A stretch of 64,000 bases of DNA from Mesorhizobium loti (GTDB lineage: Bacteria; Pseudomonadota; Alphaproteobacteria; Rhizobiales; Rhizobiaceae): contig CP050293.1 of assembly GCA_014189435.1 (NCBI GenBank), forward strand, positions 1,617,001 through 1,681,000. Reading direction: 5' to 3'. Of this stretch, positions 55,852 through 64,000 are shown one piece after another (position 1 is the first letter of the stretch; every line of letters starts with the position of its first letter). The position numbers and the translations under genes were made by a program. A model generated the notes under the pieces. That model searched no databases and was not told the DNA's origin. It saw nothing but the letters and a program-made list of their open reading frames with translations.

Positions 55852-56979
55852 ATGGCGAGGGGTGTCATCCTTCTCGCGGCGGGCGGAACCGGTGGGCATC
55901 TTTTCCCGGCCGAGGCGCTGGCGCATGAGCTGAACGAGCGCGGCTGGTCGGTGCATCTGGCGACCGATGATCGTGCCGAGCGTTTCGCCGGCCATTTCCC
56001 GGCCGCCGCCATCCATCCGATCCAGTCGGCGACGATGGGCTCGAAAAATCCTTTTGCCCTGCTTGGCGCCTTCTGGAAAATCTGGCGCGGCGTGCGCCAG
56101 GCTTCCGCCGTCATCGGCAGGATCAAGCCGGATGCCGTTGTCGGCTTCGGCGGCTATCCGACCTTGCCGCCGCTCTACGCGGCGACACGGCGCAAGGTGC
56201 CGACGGTGATCCACGAGCAGAACGCGGTGATGGGGCGCGCCAACCGGGCGCTGGCCGGCCGTGTCGATGCCATCGCCGGCGGCTTCCTGCCGCAGGACAC
56301 CAGTGCTGCCGGCGTCAAGACGGTGACGACGGGCAATCCGGTCAGGCCTGCCGTGCTGGAAGCGGCCAGGATGGCTTATGCGGCGTCGACCGGGGAACAG
56401 CCGTTCCGCCTGCTGGTGTTTGGCGGCAGCCAGGGCGCCCAGTTCTTTTCCGATGCCGTGCCGGGGGCCATCGCGCTGCTTTCCGATGCCCAACGCAAGC
56501 GGCTGGTGATTACCCAACAAGCGCGCGCGGATGATGTGGCGCGGGTCAAGGCGGCCTATGCCGCGCTTGGCGTCGCCGTCGAGGTCTCGCCCTTCTTCAC
56601 CGACATGGCGGCACGCATGGCGGCCGCGCATCTGGTGATCTCGCGCTCCGGCGCCTCGACCGTCTCGGAGATCGCCGTCATCGGCCGGCCGGCGTTGCTG
56701 GTGCCTTACCCCTATGCGCTCGATCACGACCAGGCGGCGAACGCGGCGGCCCTTGCCGCTGCCGGCGGCGGCGAAGTGCACCCGCAATCCTCGCTTTCGC
56801 CCGAGCGCATCGCAGCGCTCGTCGGCGGGTTGATGGACGCTCCCGAGCGGCTGGTGGCTATGGCGGCGGGCGCGAAGTCGGCCGGCAGGCCGGACGCGGC
56901 ACGGTTGCTCGCTGATCTCACAGAGGCTATTGCGTCGAAAAAAACCGTTTCGGATTTCAGGAAGGGGACGCACGCATGA
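55852..56979 (+). CDS. murG: Lipid II synthase MurG (GlcNAc transferase)
   Basis: Membrane-associated GT-B glycosyltransferase of 375 residues; it adds GlcNAc to lipid I to give lipid II. Motifs: [18 protein letters not shown] (7-24, G-loop 1), [34 protein letters not shown], and [25 protein letters not shown] with the UDP-binding glutamate. Start at 55852, immediately after ftsW. Overlap with murC is 4 bp (ATGA). Confidence 0.97.
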   Translation: MARGVILLAAGGTGGHLFPAEALAHELNERGWSVHLATDDRAERFAGHFPAAAIHPIQSATMGSKNPFALLGAFWKIWRGVRQASAVIGRIKPDAVVGFGGYPTLPPLYAATRRKVPTVIHEQNAVMGRANRALAGRVDAIAGGFLPQDTSAAGVKTVTTGNPVRPAVLEAARMAYAASTGEQPFRLLVFGGSQGAQFFSDAVPGAIALLSDAQRKRLVITQQARADDVARVKAAYAALGVAVEVSPFFTDMAARMAAAHLVISRSGASTVSEIAVIGRPALLVPYPYALDHDQAANAAALAAAGGGEVHPQSSLSPERIAALVGGLMDAPERLVAMAAGAKSAGRPDAARLLADLTEAIASKKTVSDFRKGTHA

Positions 56980-58382
56980 AGATGCCGCAGACCATCGGCC
57001 TTGTGCATTTCATCGGCATTGGCGGCATCGGCATGAGCGGCATTGCCGAAGTGCTGCACAATCTCGGCTACAAGGTGCAAGGGTCCGACCAGGCCGAAAG
57101 CGCCAATGTGCAACGGCTGCGAGACAAGGGCATCGAATGCTTCGTCGGCCACAAGGCCGAAAATCTCGGCGAGGCCGAGGTTGTCGTCGTCTCGACGGCG
57201 ATCAAGAAATCCAACCCGGAGCTGAAGGCCGCGCGCGAAAAGCTGCTGCCGATCGTGCGCCGGGCCGAAATGCTGGCCGAACTGATGCGCTTTCGCCAGG
57301 CGGTGGCGATCGGCGGCACGCATGGCAAGACGACGACGACCTCGATGGTGGCGACCTTGCTCGATGCCGGCGGGCTCGATCCGACCGTCATCAATGGCGG
57401 CATCATCAATGCCTATGGCACCAACGCGCGCATGGGCGACGGCGAATGGATGGTGGTCGAGGCCGACGAAAGCGACGGCACCTTCCTCAAGCTGCCGGCC
57501 GAGATCGCGGTCGTCACCAACATCGATCCCGAACATCTCGATCACTATGGCAGTTTCGACAAGGTGCGCGAGGCGTTCCGCCAGTTCGTCGAGAACGTGC
57601 CGTTCTACGGTTTTGGCGTCATGTGCACCGATCATCCCGAGGTGCAGGCGCTGGTCAGCCGCATCGAGGATCGCCGCGTCGTCACCTATGGCGAGAACGC
57701 GCAGGCCGATGTGCGCTTCACCAACCACCGCATGGCGGGCGCGACTTCGGAATTCGATGTGGTGATCCGTGACCGCAAGACCGGCGGCCAGACGACGATT
57801 TCAGGCCTGCGCCTGCCGATGCCTGGCCGTCACAACGTCTCGAACGCGACCGCCGCGATCGCGGTCGCGCATGAGCTTGGCCTCTCCGCCGAAGCGATCA
57901 AAAAGGGCCTGTCATCCTTCGCCGGCGTCAAGCGCCGCTTCACCCACACCGGTTCGTGGAACGGCGTCGAAATATTCGACGACTACGGCCACCATCCGGT
58001 CGAGATCTCGGCGGTGCTGAAGGCGGCGCGCAGCGCCACCCAGGGCCGCGTCATTGCCATCGCCCAGCCGCATCGCTTCACCCGGCTGCATGATCTGTTC
58101 AACGAGTTTTCCGCCTGCTTTAACGACGCCGACACGGTGATGGTGGCGCCGGTCTACGCGGCCGGCGAGGAGCCTATCGAGGGCGTCAGCTCGGACGCGC
58201 TGGTGTCGCGCATCCGCGCCGGCGGCCATCGCGACGCTCGCTACATCGAGGGTCCGGCGGCGATTGCGCCCATCATCCGTGATCTGGCCAAGCCGGGCGA
58301 TTTCGTCGTCTTCCTTGGCGCCGGCAACATCACCCAATGGGCCTATGCGTTGCCCAAGGAGCTTGGCGGGACCGTCTCATGA
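56976..58382 (+). CDS. murC: UDP-MurNAc:L-alanine ligase MurC
   Basis: Cytosolic Mur ligase of 468 residues that attaches L-alanine to UDP-MurNAc. N-terminal [21 protein letters not shown] (11-31), ATP loop [38 protein letters not shown] and [12 protein letters not shown] are characteristic. Normal length. Overlaps both murG upstream and murB downstream by 4 bp, so translation of the three is coupled. Confidence 0.98.
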   Translation: MKMPQTIGLVHFIGIGGIGMSGIAEVLHNLGYKVQGSDQAESANVQRLRDKGIECFVGHKAENLGEAEVVVVSTAIKKSNPELKAAREKLLPIVRRAEMLAELMRFRQAVAIGGTHGKTTTTSMVATLLDAGGLDPTVINGGIINAYGTNARMGDGEWMVVEADESDGTFLKLPAEIAVVTNIDPEHLDHYGSFDKVREAFRQFVENVPFYGFGVMCTDHPEVQALVSRIEDRRVVTYGENAQADVRFTNHRMAGATSEFDVVIRDRKTGGQTTISGLRLPMPGRHNVSNATAAIAVAHELGLSAEAIKKGLSSFAGVKRRFTHTGSWNGVEIFDDYGHHPVEISAVLKAARSATQGRVIAIAQPHRFTRLHDLFNEFSACFNDADTVMVAPVYAAGEEPIEGVSSDALVSRIRAGGHRDARYIEGPAAIAPIIRDLAKPGDFVVFLGAGNITQWAYALPKELGGTVS

Positions 58383-59344
58383 TGCACGGCCAGGCCCTGA
58401 TCGACAGACTTGGCGACCGGCTTGCCGGCCTACGCGGCCGCATCACGCCGAATGCCGAGATGGACAAGATCACCTGGTTCCGCGCCGGTGGGCTTGCCGA
58501 GGCCCTGTTCCAGCCGGCCGACGAGGAAGACCTTGCCGCGTTCCTCAAGGCTGTTCCAGAGGACATACCGCTGACCATCGTCGGTGTCGGCTCGAACCTC
58601 CTGGTCCGCGACGGCGGCATTCCGGGTTTTGTCATCCGGCTTTCGGCCAAGGGGTTCGGCGAGGCCGAGGTCATCTCGCCAATTAGGATCAAGGCAGGAG
58701 CGGCCACGCCCGATAAGCGGGTTGCCGCGGTGGCGCTCGAGGCAGGCATTGGCGGTTTCCATTTCTACCACGGCATTCCGGGCGCCATCGGCGGTGCACT
58801 GCGGATGAATGCAGGCGCCAATGGCGTCGAGACGCGCGAGCGCGTCGTGGAAGTGCGTGCGCTCGACCGCAAGGGTAATGTGCAGACGCTGAGCAATGCC
58901 GATATGGGCTACGCCTATCGCCATTCGGCGGCGCCTGCCGGGCTGATCTTCACCTCGGCCGTGTTCGAAGGCTTTGCCGAGGACAGAGCGGCGATCAAGG
59001 CGGCGATGGAGGCCGTGCAGAACCACCGCGAGACCGTGCAGCCGATCCGCGAGAAGACCGGCGGCTCGACCTTCAAGAATCCCGACGGTACCTCGGCCTG
59101 GAAGGAGATCGACAAGGCGGGTTGCCGCGGCCTGATGATCGGCGGCGCGCAGATGTCGCCGATGCATTGCAACTTCATGATCAACACGGGAACCGCGACC
59201 GGCTACGACCTTGAATATCTCGGCGAGACGGTGCGCACGCGGGTGCTGGAGAATTCCGGCATCCGGCTGCAATGGGAAATCAAGCGCATCGGCAATTTCC
59301 GGCCGGGGCATGCGGTTCAGGAGTTTCTCGGGCAACTCCTCTAG
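58379..59344 (+). CDS. murB: UDP-N-acetylenolpyruvoylglucosamine reductase MurB
   Basis: FAD/NADPH enzyme of 321 residues that reduces UDP-GlcNAc-enolpyruvate to UDP-MurNAc. FAD-binding [53 protein letters not shown] (catalytic Ser) and [15 protein letters not shown]. It is the type IIa-like, lacking the E. coli C-terminal lid, as in many alphaproteobacteria. Start at 58379 (ATGATG) overlaps murC. A 300-bp gap before ddl breaks the run of coupled genes here. Confidence 0.97.
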   Translation: MMHGQALIDRLGDRLAGLRGRITPNAEMDKITWFRAGGLAEALFQPADEEDLAAFLKAVPEDIPLTIVGVGSNLLVRDGGIPGFVIRLSAKGFGEAEVISPIRIKAGAATPDKRVAAVALEAGIGGFHFYHGIPGAIGGALRMNAGANGVETRERVVEVRALDRKGNVQTLSNADMGYAYRHSAAPAGLIFTSAVFEGFAEDRAAIKAAMEAVQNHRETVQPIREKTGGSTFKNPDGTSAWKEIDKAGCRGLMIGGAQMSPMHCNFMINTGTATGYDLEYLGETVRTRVLENSGIRLQWEIKRIGNFRPGHAVQEFLGQLL

Positions 59345-59352
59345 CCTGCTTC

Positions 59353-59377
59353 GAAGTTCATGTGATGCATGAACTTC
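59353..59377. terminator. Hairpin after murB
   Basis: Perfect 10-bp inverted repeat GAAGTTCATG (59353-59362) / CATGAACTTC (59368-59377), loop TGATG, 8 bp after the murB stop. No T tract, so intrinsic termination is doubtful; it could instead be an operator for the ddl promoter region. With the long gap that follows, it marks the end of the mraZ-murB coupling group. Confidence 0.5.
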
Positions 59378-59413
59378 AACGAGGCCAAAACGGTCCCCAA
59401 CCGTTGCTCCGAA

Positions 59414-59592
59414 GACTCAACGACACGCTTTTCGCATCCATTTTCTCAGAAAGTGAATCTCTCGGAATCGTAAGCACTTGCCAGTGAATCAACTCTCTGA
59501 TTCTCTGCTCGAAAGCGTTTCCTGATTTGAGTCGTTCGACGCGTTTTCAGCGTTTTCCGTCTGGGGGGCAACCTGCCGGGAGACTCGGACTC
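59414..59592. promoter_or_regulatory. Cluster of eight GANTC methylation sites upstream of ddl-ftsQAZ
   Basis: GANTC, the CcrM target in Alphaproteobacteria, occurs at 59414, 59455, 59465, 59486, 59499, 59529, 59582 and 59588 within 179 bp. With four fixed bases chance gives less than one. Spacing is irregular, so they are not a tandem repeat. The region lies between murB and ddl and must hold the promoter for ddl-ftsQ-ftsA-ftsZ. In Caulobacter CcrM methylation and GcrA regulate division genes such as ftsZ; the same role here is inference. Confidence 0.75.
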
Positions 59593-59645
59593 AATGTTGC
59601 GGAAAATCTTGGTTTTTGGTCCGCTGCGAGAGGGGATGCCGGGGA

Positions 59646-60572
59646 ATGAAAAACAAGCATGTGGCCGTCCTGCTGGGTGGGTTTTCGTCCGAGCGGCCCG
59701 TGTCTCTGTCCTCGGGAAAGGCTTGTGCCGATGAACTCGAGAAGGAAGGCTACCAGGTCACGCGCGTCGATGTCGGGCGCGATGTCGGCTCGGTGCTTGC
59801 CGAGCTCAAGCCCGACGTCGCCTTCAATGCGCTGCATGGCCCTTTTGGCGAGGATGGCACCATCCAGGGCATCCTTGAATATCTCGGCATTCCCTACACC
59901 CATTCCGGCGTGCTCGCCTCGGCCCTGGCCATGAACAAGGAGCAGGCCAAGCGGGTTGCCAAGTCGGTCGGCATCCCGGTCGCCGAATCGAAGGTCACCA
60001 GCCGCTTCGCCATCCAGAACAAACATCCGATGAAGCCGCCCTATGTGGTCAAGCCGGTCAATGAGGGTTCGAGCTTCGGCGTCGTCATCGTGCATGAAGG
60101 CCAGTCGCATCCGCCGCAGGTGATCGGCTCGTCCGAGTGGAAATATGGCGACACCGTCATGGTCGAGCGCTACATCCACGGCCGCGAGCTGACCTGCGCG
60201 GTGATGGGCGATGTGGCGCTGGGGGTCTGCGAGATCATCCCGACCGGCCATTCCTTCTACGACTATGATTCAAAATATGTCGCCGGGGGATCAAAGCACG
60301 AATGCCCCGCAAAAGTTTCACCGAATATTTACCAAAAAATACAAACACTGGCGCTCAAGGCTCACCAAGCGATCGGCTGTCGGGGCGTTTCCCGGTCGGA
60401 CTTCCGTTATGACGATCGGCATTCCGAAAACGGCGAGGTTGTCTGGCTCGAGGTCAACACCCAGCCGGGTATGACGCCGACGTCCTTGGTGCCTGAAATC
60501 GCCGCCCAGGCCGGGCACTCGTTTGGCGATTTGTTGAGTTGGATGGTGGAGGACGCTTCGTGTCTGCGTTGA
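59646..60572 (+). CDS. ddl: D-alanine--D-alanine ligase
   Basis: ATP-grasp ligase of 308 residues making the D-Ala-D-Ala used by Mur[23 protein letters not shown] (5-26, catalytic Glu and Ser), [37 protein letters not shown], then [11 protein letters not shown] and [14 protein letters not shown] with the Mg-binding Glu/Asn. Start at 59646 after a GGGGATGCCGGGG run. It carries the ddlB position of dcw clusters. First gene after the GANTC-rich region; overlaps ftsQ by 13 bp. Confidence 0.97.
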   Translation: MKNKHVAVLLGGFSSERPVSLSSGKACADELEKEGYQVTRVDVGRDVGSVLAELKPDVAFNALHGPFGEDGTIQGILEYLGIPYTHSGVLASALAMNKEQAKRVAKSVGIPVAESKVTSRFAIQNKHPMKPPYVVKPVNEGSSFGVVIVHEGQSHPPQVIGSSEWKYGDTVMVERYIHGRELTCAVMGDVALGVCEIIPTGHSFYDYDSKYVAGGSKHECPAKVSPNIYQKIQTLALKAHQAIGCRGVSRSDFRYDDRHSENGEVVWLEVNTQPGMTPTSLVPEIAAQAGHSFGDLLSWMVEDASCLR

Positions 60573-61501
60573 AATGGGGACAAGGTAGGGAGAGGGGCGC
60601 GGCTGGGCCGGCGCCATTCGGCCTGCCGTTGTCATCGGGCCATTTCGTGCTGCCGCGCATGCTGCGCCGCCCTGTGCGCATTCTGGCGCGCCTGGGTGTC
60701 GGGGAATTCCAGGCACCGCGCTTTTCCGCGGCCATGATGTCGGCCGTGCTGATTGCCTCGAGCAGTGCCTACGGCGCCTATCTCGGCGGCCATGTCGACG
60801 GCATCGTGCAGAGCATCACCGCCCGCACCGGCTTTGCCGTCGATCAGGTCAAGGTGGTCGGCAATCGCCAGACCTCGGAGATCGATATTCTCGACAGGCT
60901 CGAACTCGATGGCTGGACGTCGCTGATCGGCTTCGACGCCGAAGCGGCGCGCGAGCGGATCTCCGGTTTGCCGTGGATCGAGGGTGCGGCGGTCCGCAAG
61001 GTCTATCCGCACACGCTGGAAGTGCGCGTCGAGGAACGCGAGGCCTTCGCGCTCTGGCAGCAGGGCGACGAGTTGTCCGTCATCGAGAAGGATGGCGCCG
61101 TGATCGCGCCGTTCTCGGGCGGCAAGCAGGTGCTGCTGCCGCTGCTGATCGGTACCGGCGCGCCGGTGAGTGCGCCCGGCTTCATCGCCAAGATCGAAAA
61201 ATATCCTGACCTCGCGAGCCGGATCAAAGGCTACATCCGCGTCGGCGAACGGCGCTGGGACCTGAAGCTGGACAATGGCATCACCGTCAAGCTTCCCGAG
61301 GATGACGAGGATCAGGCGCTCGCCGAACTCGTCAGGATGGACCAGGACAAGGGCCTGTTGTCGCGCGATATCGCTGCCGTCGACATGCGCCTGACGGACC
61401 GGCTGGTCGTGCAGTTGACGCCGGAGGCGGCAACGCAGCGCGAAGCCGCGCTCAACGAAAAACCCAAGAGCCTGAAGCGCAAGCCGGAGACGAAGATATG
61501 A
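60560..61501 (+). CDS. ftsQ: Cell division protein FtsQ
   Basis: Bitopic divisome protein of 313 residues. About 60 cytoplasmic residues (Gly/Arg/Pro-rich), one membrane helix (about 55-75, [21 protein letters not shown]), then a POTRA domain ([27 protein letters not shown]) and the beta domain ([30 protein letters not shown]). It bridges cytoplasmic division proteins and FtsL/FtsB in the periplasm. GTG start at 60560 is supported by GGTGGAGGA; it starts within the end of ddl. Overlaps ftsA by 4 bp. Confidence 0.94.
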   Translation: MSALKWGQGRERGAAGPAPFGLPLSSGHFVLPRMLRRPVRILARLGVGEFQAPRFSAAMMSAVLIASSSAYGAYLGGHVDGIVQSITARTGFAVDQVKVVGNRQTSEIDILDRLELDGWTSLIGFDAEAARERISGLPWIEGAAVRKVYPHTLEVRVEEREAFALWQQGDELSVIEKDGAVIAPFSGGKQVLLPLLIGTGAPVSAPGFIAKIEKYPDLASRIKGYIRVGERRWDLKLDNGITVKLPEDDEDQALAELVRMDQDKGLLSRDIAAVDMRLTDRLVVQLTPEAATQREAALNEKPKSLKRKPETKI

Positions 61502-62805
61502 GCTGGCTTGGCGGTCAAGGCGATGCCTCGTCGCGCCGGTCCGGCACCCTGACGGTGCTAGATGTCGGTTCGAGCAAGGTCTGCTGCATGGTGGCCAAGC
61601 TGAAGCCATGCGATGATGGCAAGCTGTTGCGCGGCCGCTCGCACCGGATCCAGGTGATCGGGATCGGCCACCAGAAGTCGCAAGGCGTGAAGTCGGGAGT
61701 CATCGTCGATCTCGACCGCGCCGAGCATGCCATCCGTCTCGCCGTCGACGCGGCCGAACGCATGGCCGGGCTGACGGTCGATTCGCTGATCGTCAACATG
61801 ACCGCCGGCCGGCTGAAGAGCGAAGCCTTCTCCGCCACCATCAACCTGGGCGGCCACGAGGCCGACGAGGCCGATATCAAGCGCGTTCTCGGCGCCGGCG
61901 CCAAGCAGGCGCTGAAGGCCGAGCGCGAGGTGATCCATTCGCTTCCCGTCGGCTTCTCGCTGGATGCGGAACGCGGCGTGCGTGATCCGCGCGGCATGGT
62001 CGGCGACGCACTCGGCGTCGACATGCATGTGCTGACCGGTGACGCCGCGCCGATGCGCAATCTGGAGCTTTCCATCAACCGTTCGCACCTGTCGGTCGAG
62101 CGCATGGTGGCGACGCCCTATGCCAGCGGGTTGGCGGCCCTGGTCGACGACGAACTGGAAATGGGTGCGGCCTGCATCGACATGGGCGGCGGCACGACGA
62201 CGATCTCGGTGTTTTCGGAAGGCAAGTTCGTGCATGGCGACGCCATCGCCATCGGCGGCAATCATGTCACGCTGGACATGGCCAAGGGGCTGTCGACCTC
62301 GCTCGATGCCGCCGAACGGCTGAAGGTGATGCATGGCTCTGCGCTGCCGGGCAGCGCCGACGACCGCGACCTGGTCTCGATCCAGCCGATCGGCGACGAT
62401 GGCGACGTGCCTTTGCAGATCCCGCGCTCGGTGATGACGCGCATCGTGCGCGCCCGCATCGACGAGACGCTCGAACTGCTGCGCGACCGGCTGAACAAGT
62501 CCGGCTACGGCAATGCGGTGGGCAAGCGTGTCGTGCTGACGGGCGGCGCCAGCCAGCTTGCCGGCCTGCCGGAAGCGGCGCGCCGCATCCTGGGACGTAA
62601 CGTGCGCATCGGCCGTCCGCTCGGCGTGGCCGGCCTGCCGGAAGCGGCGAAGGGGCCGGCCTTCTCGGCCGCGGTGGGGCTTCTGATCTATCCGCAGATG
62701 GCGAGTTTCGAGAGCCATCCGGCGAAAGGAATTTCCGGTCTGAGAATGACCGGAACGGGCGGAAAACTGCATCGCATGAGTCAGTGGTTGAGAGACAGTT
62801 TCTAA
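61498..62805 (+). CDS. ftsA: Cell division protein FtsA
   Basis: Actin-like ATPase of 435 residues that anchors FtsZ to the membrane. Phosphate 1 LTVLDVGSSKVCC (18-30), the 1C domain segment (SDSLIVNMTAGRLKS region), phosphate 2 CIDMGGGTTTISVF, adenosine motif LTGGASQLAGLPEAARRILG, and a C-terminal amphipathic helix LHRMSQWLRDSF for membrane binding. ATGA overlap with ftsQ. A 68-bp gap separates it from ftsZ. Confidence 0.97.
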   Translation: MSWLGGQGDASSRRSGTLTVLDVGSSKVCCMVAKLKPCDDGKLLRGRSHRIQVIGIGHQKSQGVKSGVIVDLDRAEHAIRLAVDAAERMAGLTVDSLIVNMTAGRLKSEAFSATINLGGHEADEADIKRVLGAGAKQALKAEREVIHSLPVGFSLDAERGVRDPRGMVGDALGVDMHVLTGDAAPMRNLELSINRSHLSVERMVATPYASGLAALVDDELEMGAACIDMGGGTTTISVFSEGKFVHGDAIAIGGNHVTLDMAKGLSTSLDAAERLKVMHGSALPGSADDRDLVSIQPIGDDGDVPLQIPRSVMTRIVRARIDETLELLRDRLNKSGYGNAVGKRVVLTGGASQLAGLPEAARRILGRNVRIGRPLGVAGLPEAAKGPAFSAAVGLLIYPQMASFESHPAKGISGLRMTGTGGKLHRMSQWLRDSF

Positions 62806-62873
62806 AATTGACGGGGACAGCCCCATAGGCGGCCGCGGCGGCGAAGCGGCGTGAAAGGCAAAGGACGGAGACA

Positions 62874-64000
62874 ATGACCATCAATCTGCAAAAGCCGGAC
62901 ATCACCGAGCTTAAGCCGCGCATCACCGTGTTCGGTGTCGGCGGCGGCGGCGGCAATGCCGTCAACAACATGATCACCGCCGGTTTGCGCGGTGTCGAGT
63001 TCGTGGTGGCCAACACCGACGCGCAGGCGCTGACAATGTCGAAGGCAGGCCGCCTGATCCAGCTCGGCGCTCACGTCACCGAGGGGCTCGGTGCGGGATC
63101 GCAGCCGGAAGTCGGCCGCGCGGCCGCCGAAGAATGCATCGATGAGATTCTCGACCATCTCACCAACACCCATATGTGCTTCGTCACCGCCGGCATGGGC
63201 GGCGGCACCGGTACGGGTGCCGCTCCGGTCGTTGCCCGTGCTGCCCGTGAAAAGGGCATCCTCACCGTCGGCGTCGTCACCAAGCCGTTCCACTTCGAAG
63301 GCCAGCGCCGCATGAAGACGGCGGACTTCGGCATCGAGGAACTGCAGAAATGCGTCGATACGCTGATCGTCATCCCCAACCAGAACCTGTTCCGGCTGGC
63401 CAATGACAAGACCACCTTTGCCGACGCCTTCGCCATGGCTGACCAGGTGCTCTATTCCGGTGTTGCCTGCATCACCGACCTGATGGTCAAGGAAGGTCTG
63501 ATCAATCTCGACTTCGCCGACGTCCGTTCCGTCATGCGCGAGATGGGCAAGGCGATGATGGGCACCGGCGAAGCTTCGGGCGAGGGCCGCGCGATGGCCG
63601 CCGCCGAAGCCGCGATCGCCAATCCGCTGCTCGACGAGACCTCGATGAAGGGCGCCAAGGGCCTGCTGATCTCGATCACCGGCGGCCGCGACCTGACGCT
63701 GTTCGAAGTCGACGAAGCGGCAACCCGTATCCGCGAGGAAGTCGACCAGGACGCCAACATCATCCTGGGCGCCACCTTCGACGAGGAACTTGAGGGCGTC
63801 ATCCGCGTCTCGGTGGTTGCCACCGGCATCGACAAGTCGGCGGCTGAAATCGCCGCTGCGCCGATCTCGATCCGCACGGCACCGCCGAAGCCGGTCAGCC
63901 GTCCGGCGGCTCAGATCGCGGAGGTTCGCCCGGCGCCTGTCCAGCAGGCGGCATACGAGCCACGCGCGACCGACCCGGTCGCCGAAGCGATCCAACTGGC
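62874..64000 (+). CDS. ftsZ: Cell division GTPase FtsZ, 3' end outside window
   Basis: Tubulin-like GTPase that forms the Z ring; 375 codons are in view and the frame continues past the edge. N-terminal [17 protein letters not shown]-binding signature GGGTGTG at 109-115, NLDFADV (T7 synergy loop), and an acid-poor C-terminal spacer starting about residue 325 ([17 protein letters not shown]). The long spacer is typical of alphaproteobacterial FtsZ. ATG 62874 follows GGACGGAGACA. The frame is uninterrupted to the window end. Confidence 0.98.
   Translation, partial: MTINLQKPDITELKPRITVFGVGGGGGNAVNNMITAGLRGVEFVVANTDAQALTMSKAGRLIQLGAHVTEGLGAGSQPEVGRAAAEECIDEILDHLTNTHMCFVTAGMGGGTGTGAAPVVARAAREKGILTVGVVTKPFHFEGQRRMKTADFGIEELQKCVDTLIVIPNQNLFRLANDKTTFADAFAMADQVLYSGVACITDLMVKEGLINLDFADVRSVMREMGKAMMGTGEASGEGRAMAAAEAAIANPLLDETSMKGAKGLLISITGGRDLTLFEVDEAATRIREEVDQDANIILGATFDEELEGVIRVSVVATGIDKSAAEIAAAPISIRTAPPKPVSRPAAQIAEVRPAPVQQAAYEPRATDPVAEAIQL

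Noticed and set aside
54495..56126. Long open frame (over 540 codons) on the minus strand across murD-ftsW-murG
   Set aside because: It is antisense to three clearly recognised dcw genes, its translation is low-complexity His/Asp/Arg-rich, and no ribosome site or homologous motif is visible.
62802..63995. Minus-strand open frame of about 400 codons opposite ftsZ
   Set aside because: Antisense shadow of ftsZ in GC-rich DNA; the plus-strand frame carries all FtsZ motifs.

Overview
The window is high-GC, gene-dense DNA from an alphaproteobacterium, most likely a rhizobial genus of the Mesorhizobium type (Hyphomicrobiales). The evidence is a complete division and cell-wall (dcw) cluster in alphaproteobacterial order, a class A RNase P RNA, betaine-lipid genes btaA/btaB, an ArsR-methyltransferase fusion next to metF, and rhizobial-looking short palindromic repeats. 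The genus is an inference from this gene content; no search was run.

Layout. 1-1.6 kb: end of an ABC importer (permease, NMT1-like binding protein). 1.6-3.5 kb: Lrp-type regulator divergent from a Cys/Met-metabolism PLP enzyme. 3.6-10 kb: CHRD protein, a ThDP-enzyme/CoA-transferase operon, a serine hydrolase, RNase T2 and a membrane protein. 10-24.3 kb: diguanylate cyclase, ettA, tam, FabH-like synthase, small enzymes and regulators, trmO, and the ArsR-methyltransferase/metF operon. 24.3-32.4 kb: accessory-looking stretch with a 28-residue membrane peptide, EamA exporter, PLP decarboxylase, two murein hydrolases, two tandem-repeat arrays, a frameshifted beta-lactamase-like gene, a Cys-rich secreted protein and a higBA toxin-antitoxin pair. 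32.5-34.5 kb: btaAB behind a perfect PHO box. 34.7-36.6 kb: membrane O-acyltransferase. 36.7-40.5 kb: a 5-oxoprolinase/hydantoinase gene split by a palindromic repeat. 40.7-45.2 kb: lipoprotein, TerB-DnaJ protein, AmpD-like amidase, frameshifted lytic transglycosylase, rnpB, toxin remnant and a second Cys/Met PLP enzyme.

45.4 kb to the end is the dcw cluster: mraZ, rsmH, ftsL, ftsI, murE, murF, mraY, murD, ftsW, murG, murC, murB, then a 300-bp control region, then ddl, ftsQ, ftsA and ftsZ (cut by the window end). Most joins are 1-4 bp overlaps, implying translational coupling. The products build lipid II from UDP-MurNAc (MurB-F, Ddl, MraY, MurG), polymerise and cross-link it at the septum (FtsW, FtsI) and assemble the divisome (FtsL, FtsQ, FtsA, FtsZ).

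Main points for a second look: eight GANTC (CcrM-type) methylation sites packed into 179 bp ahead of ddl-ftsQAZ; a single-base frameshift in the essential murE; three CCCA motifs at exact 10-bp spacing upstream of mraZ; a perfect PHO box ahead of btaA; a 59-bp array that repeats the 3' end and stop codon of a lysozyme gene; heptamer arrays that begin in the TAG stops of two convergent genes; and a palindromic repeat inserted into the oxoprolinase gene. Three separate one-base frameshifts may be sequence errors and should be checked first. I did not find a wholly new defence or metabolic system here; the novelty is mainly regulatory and repeat structure.
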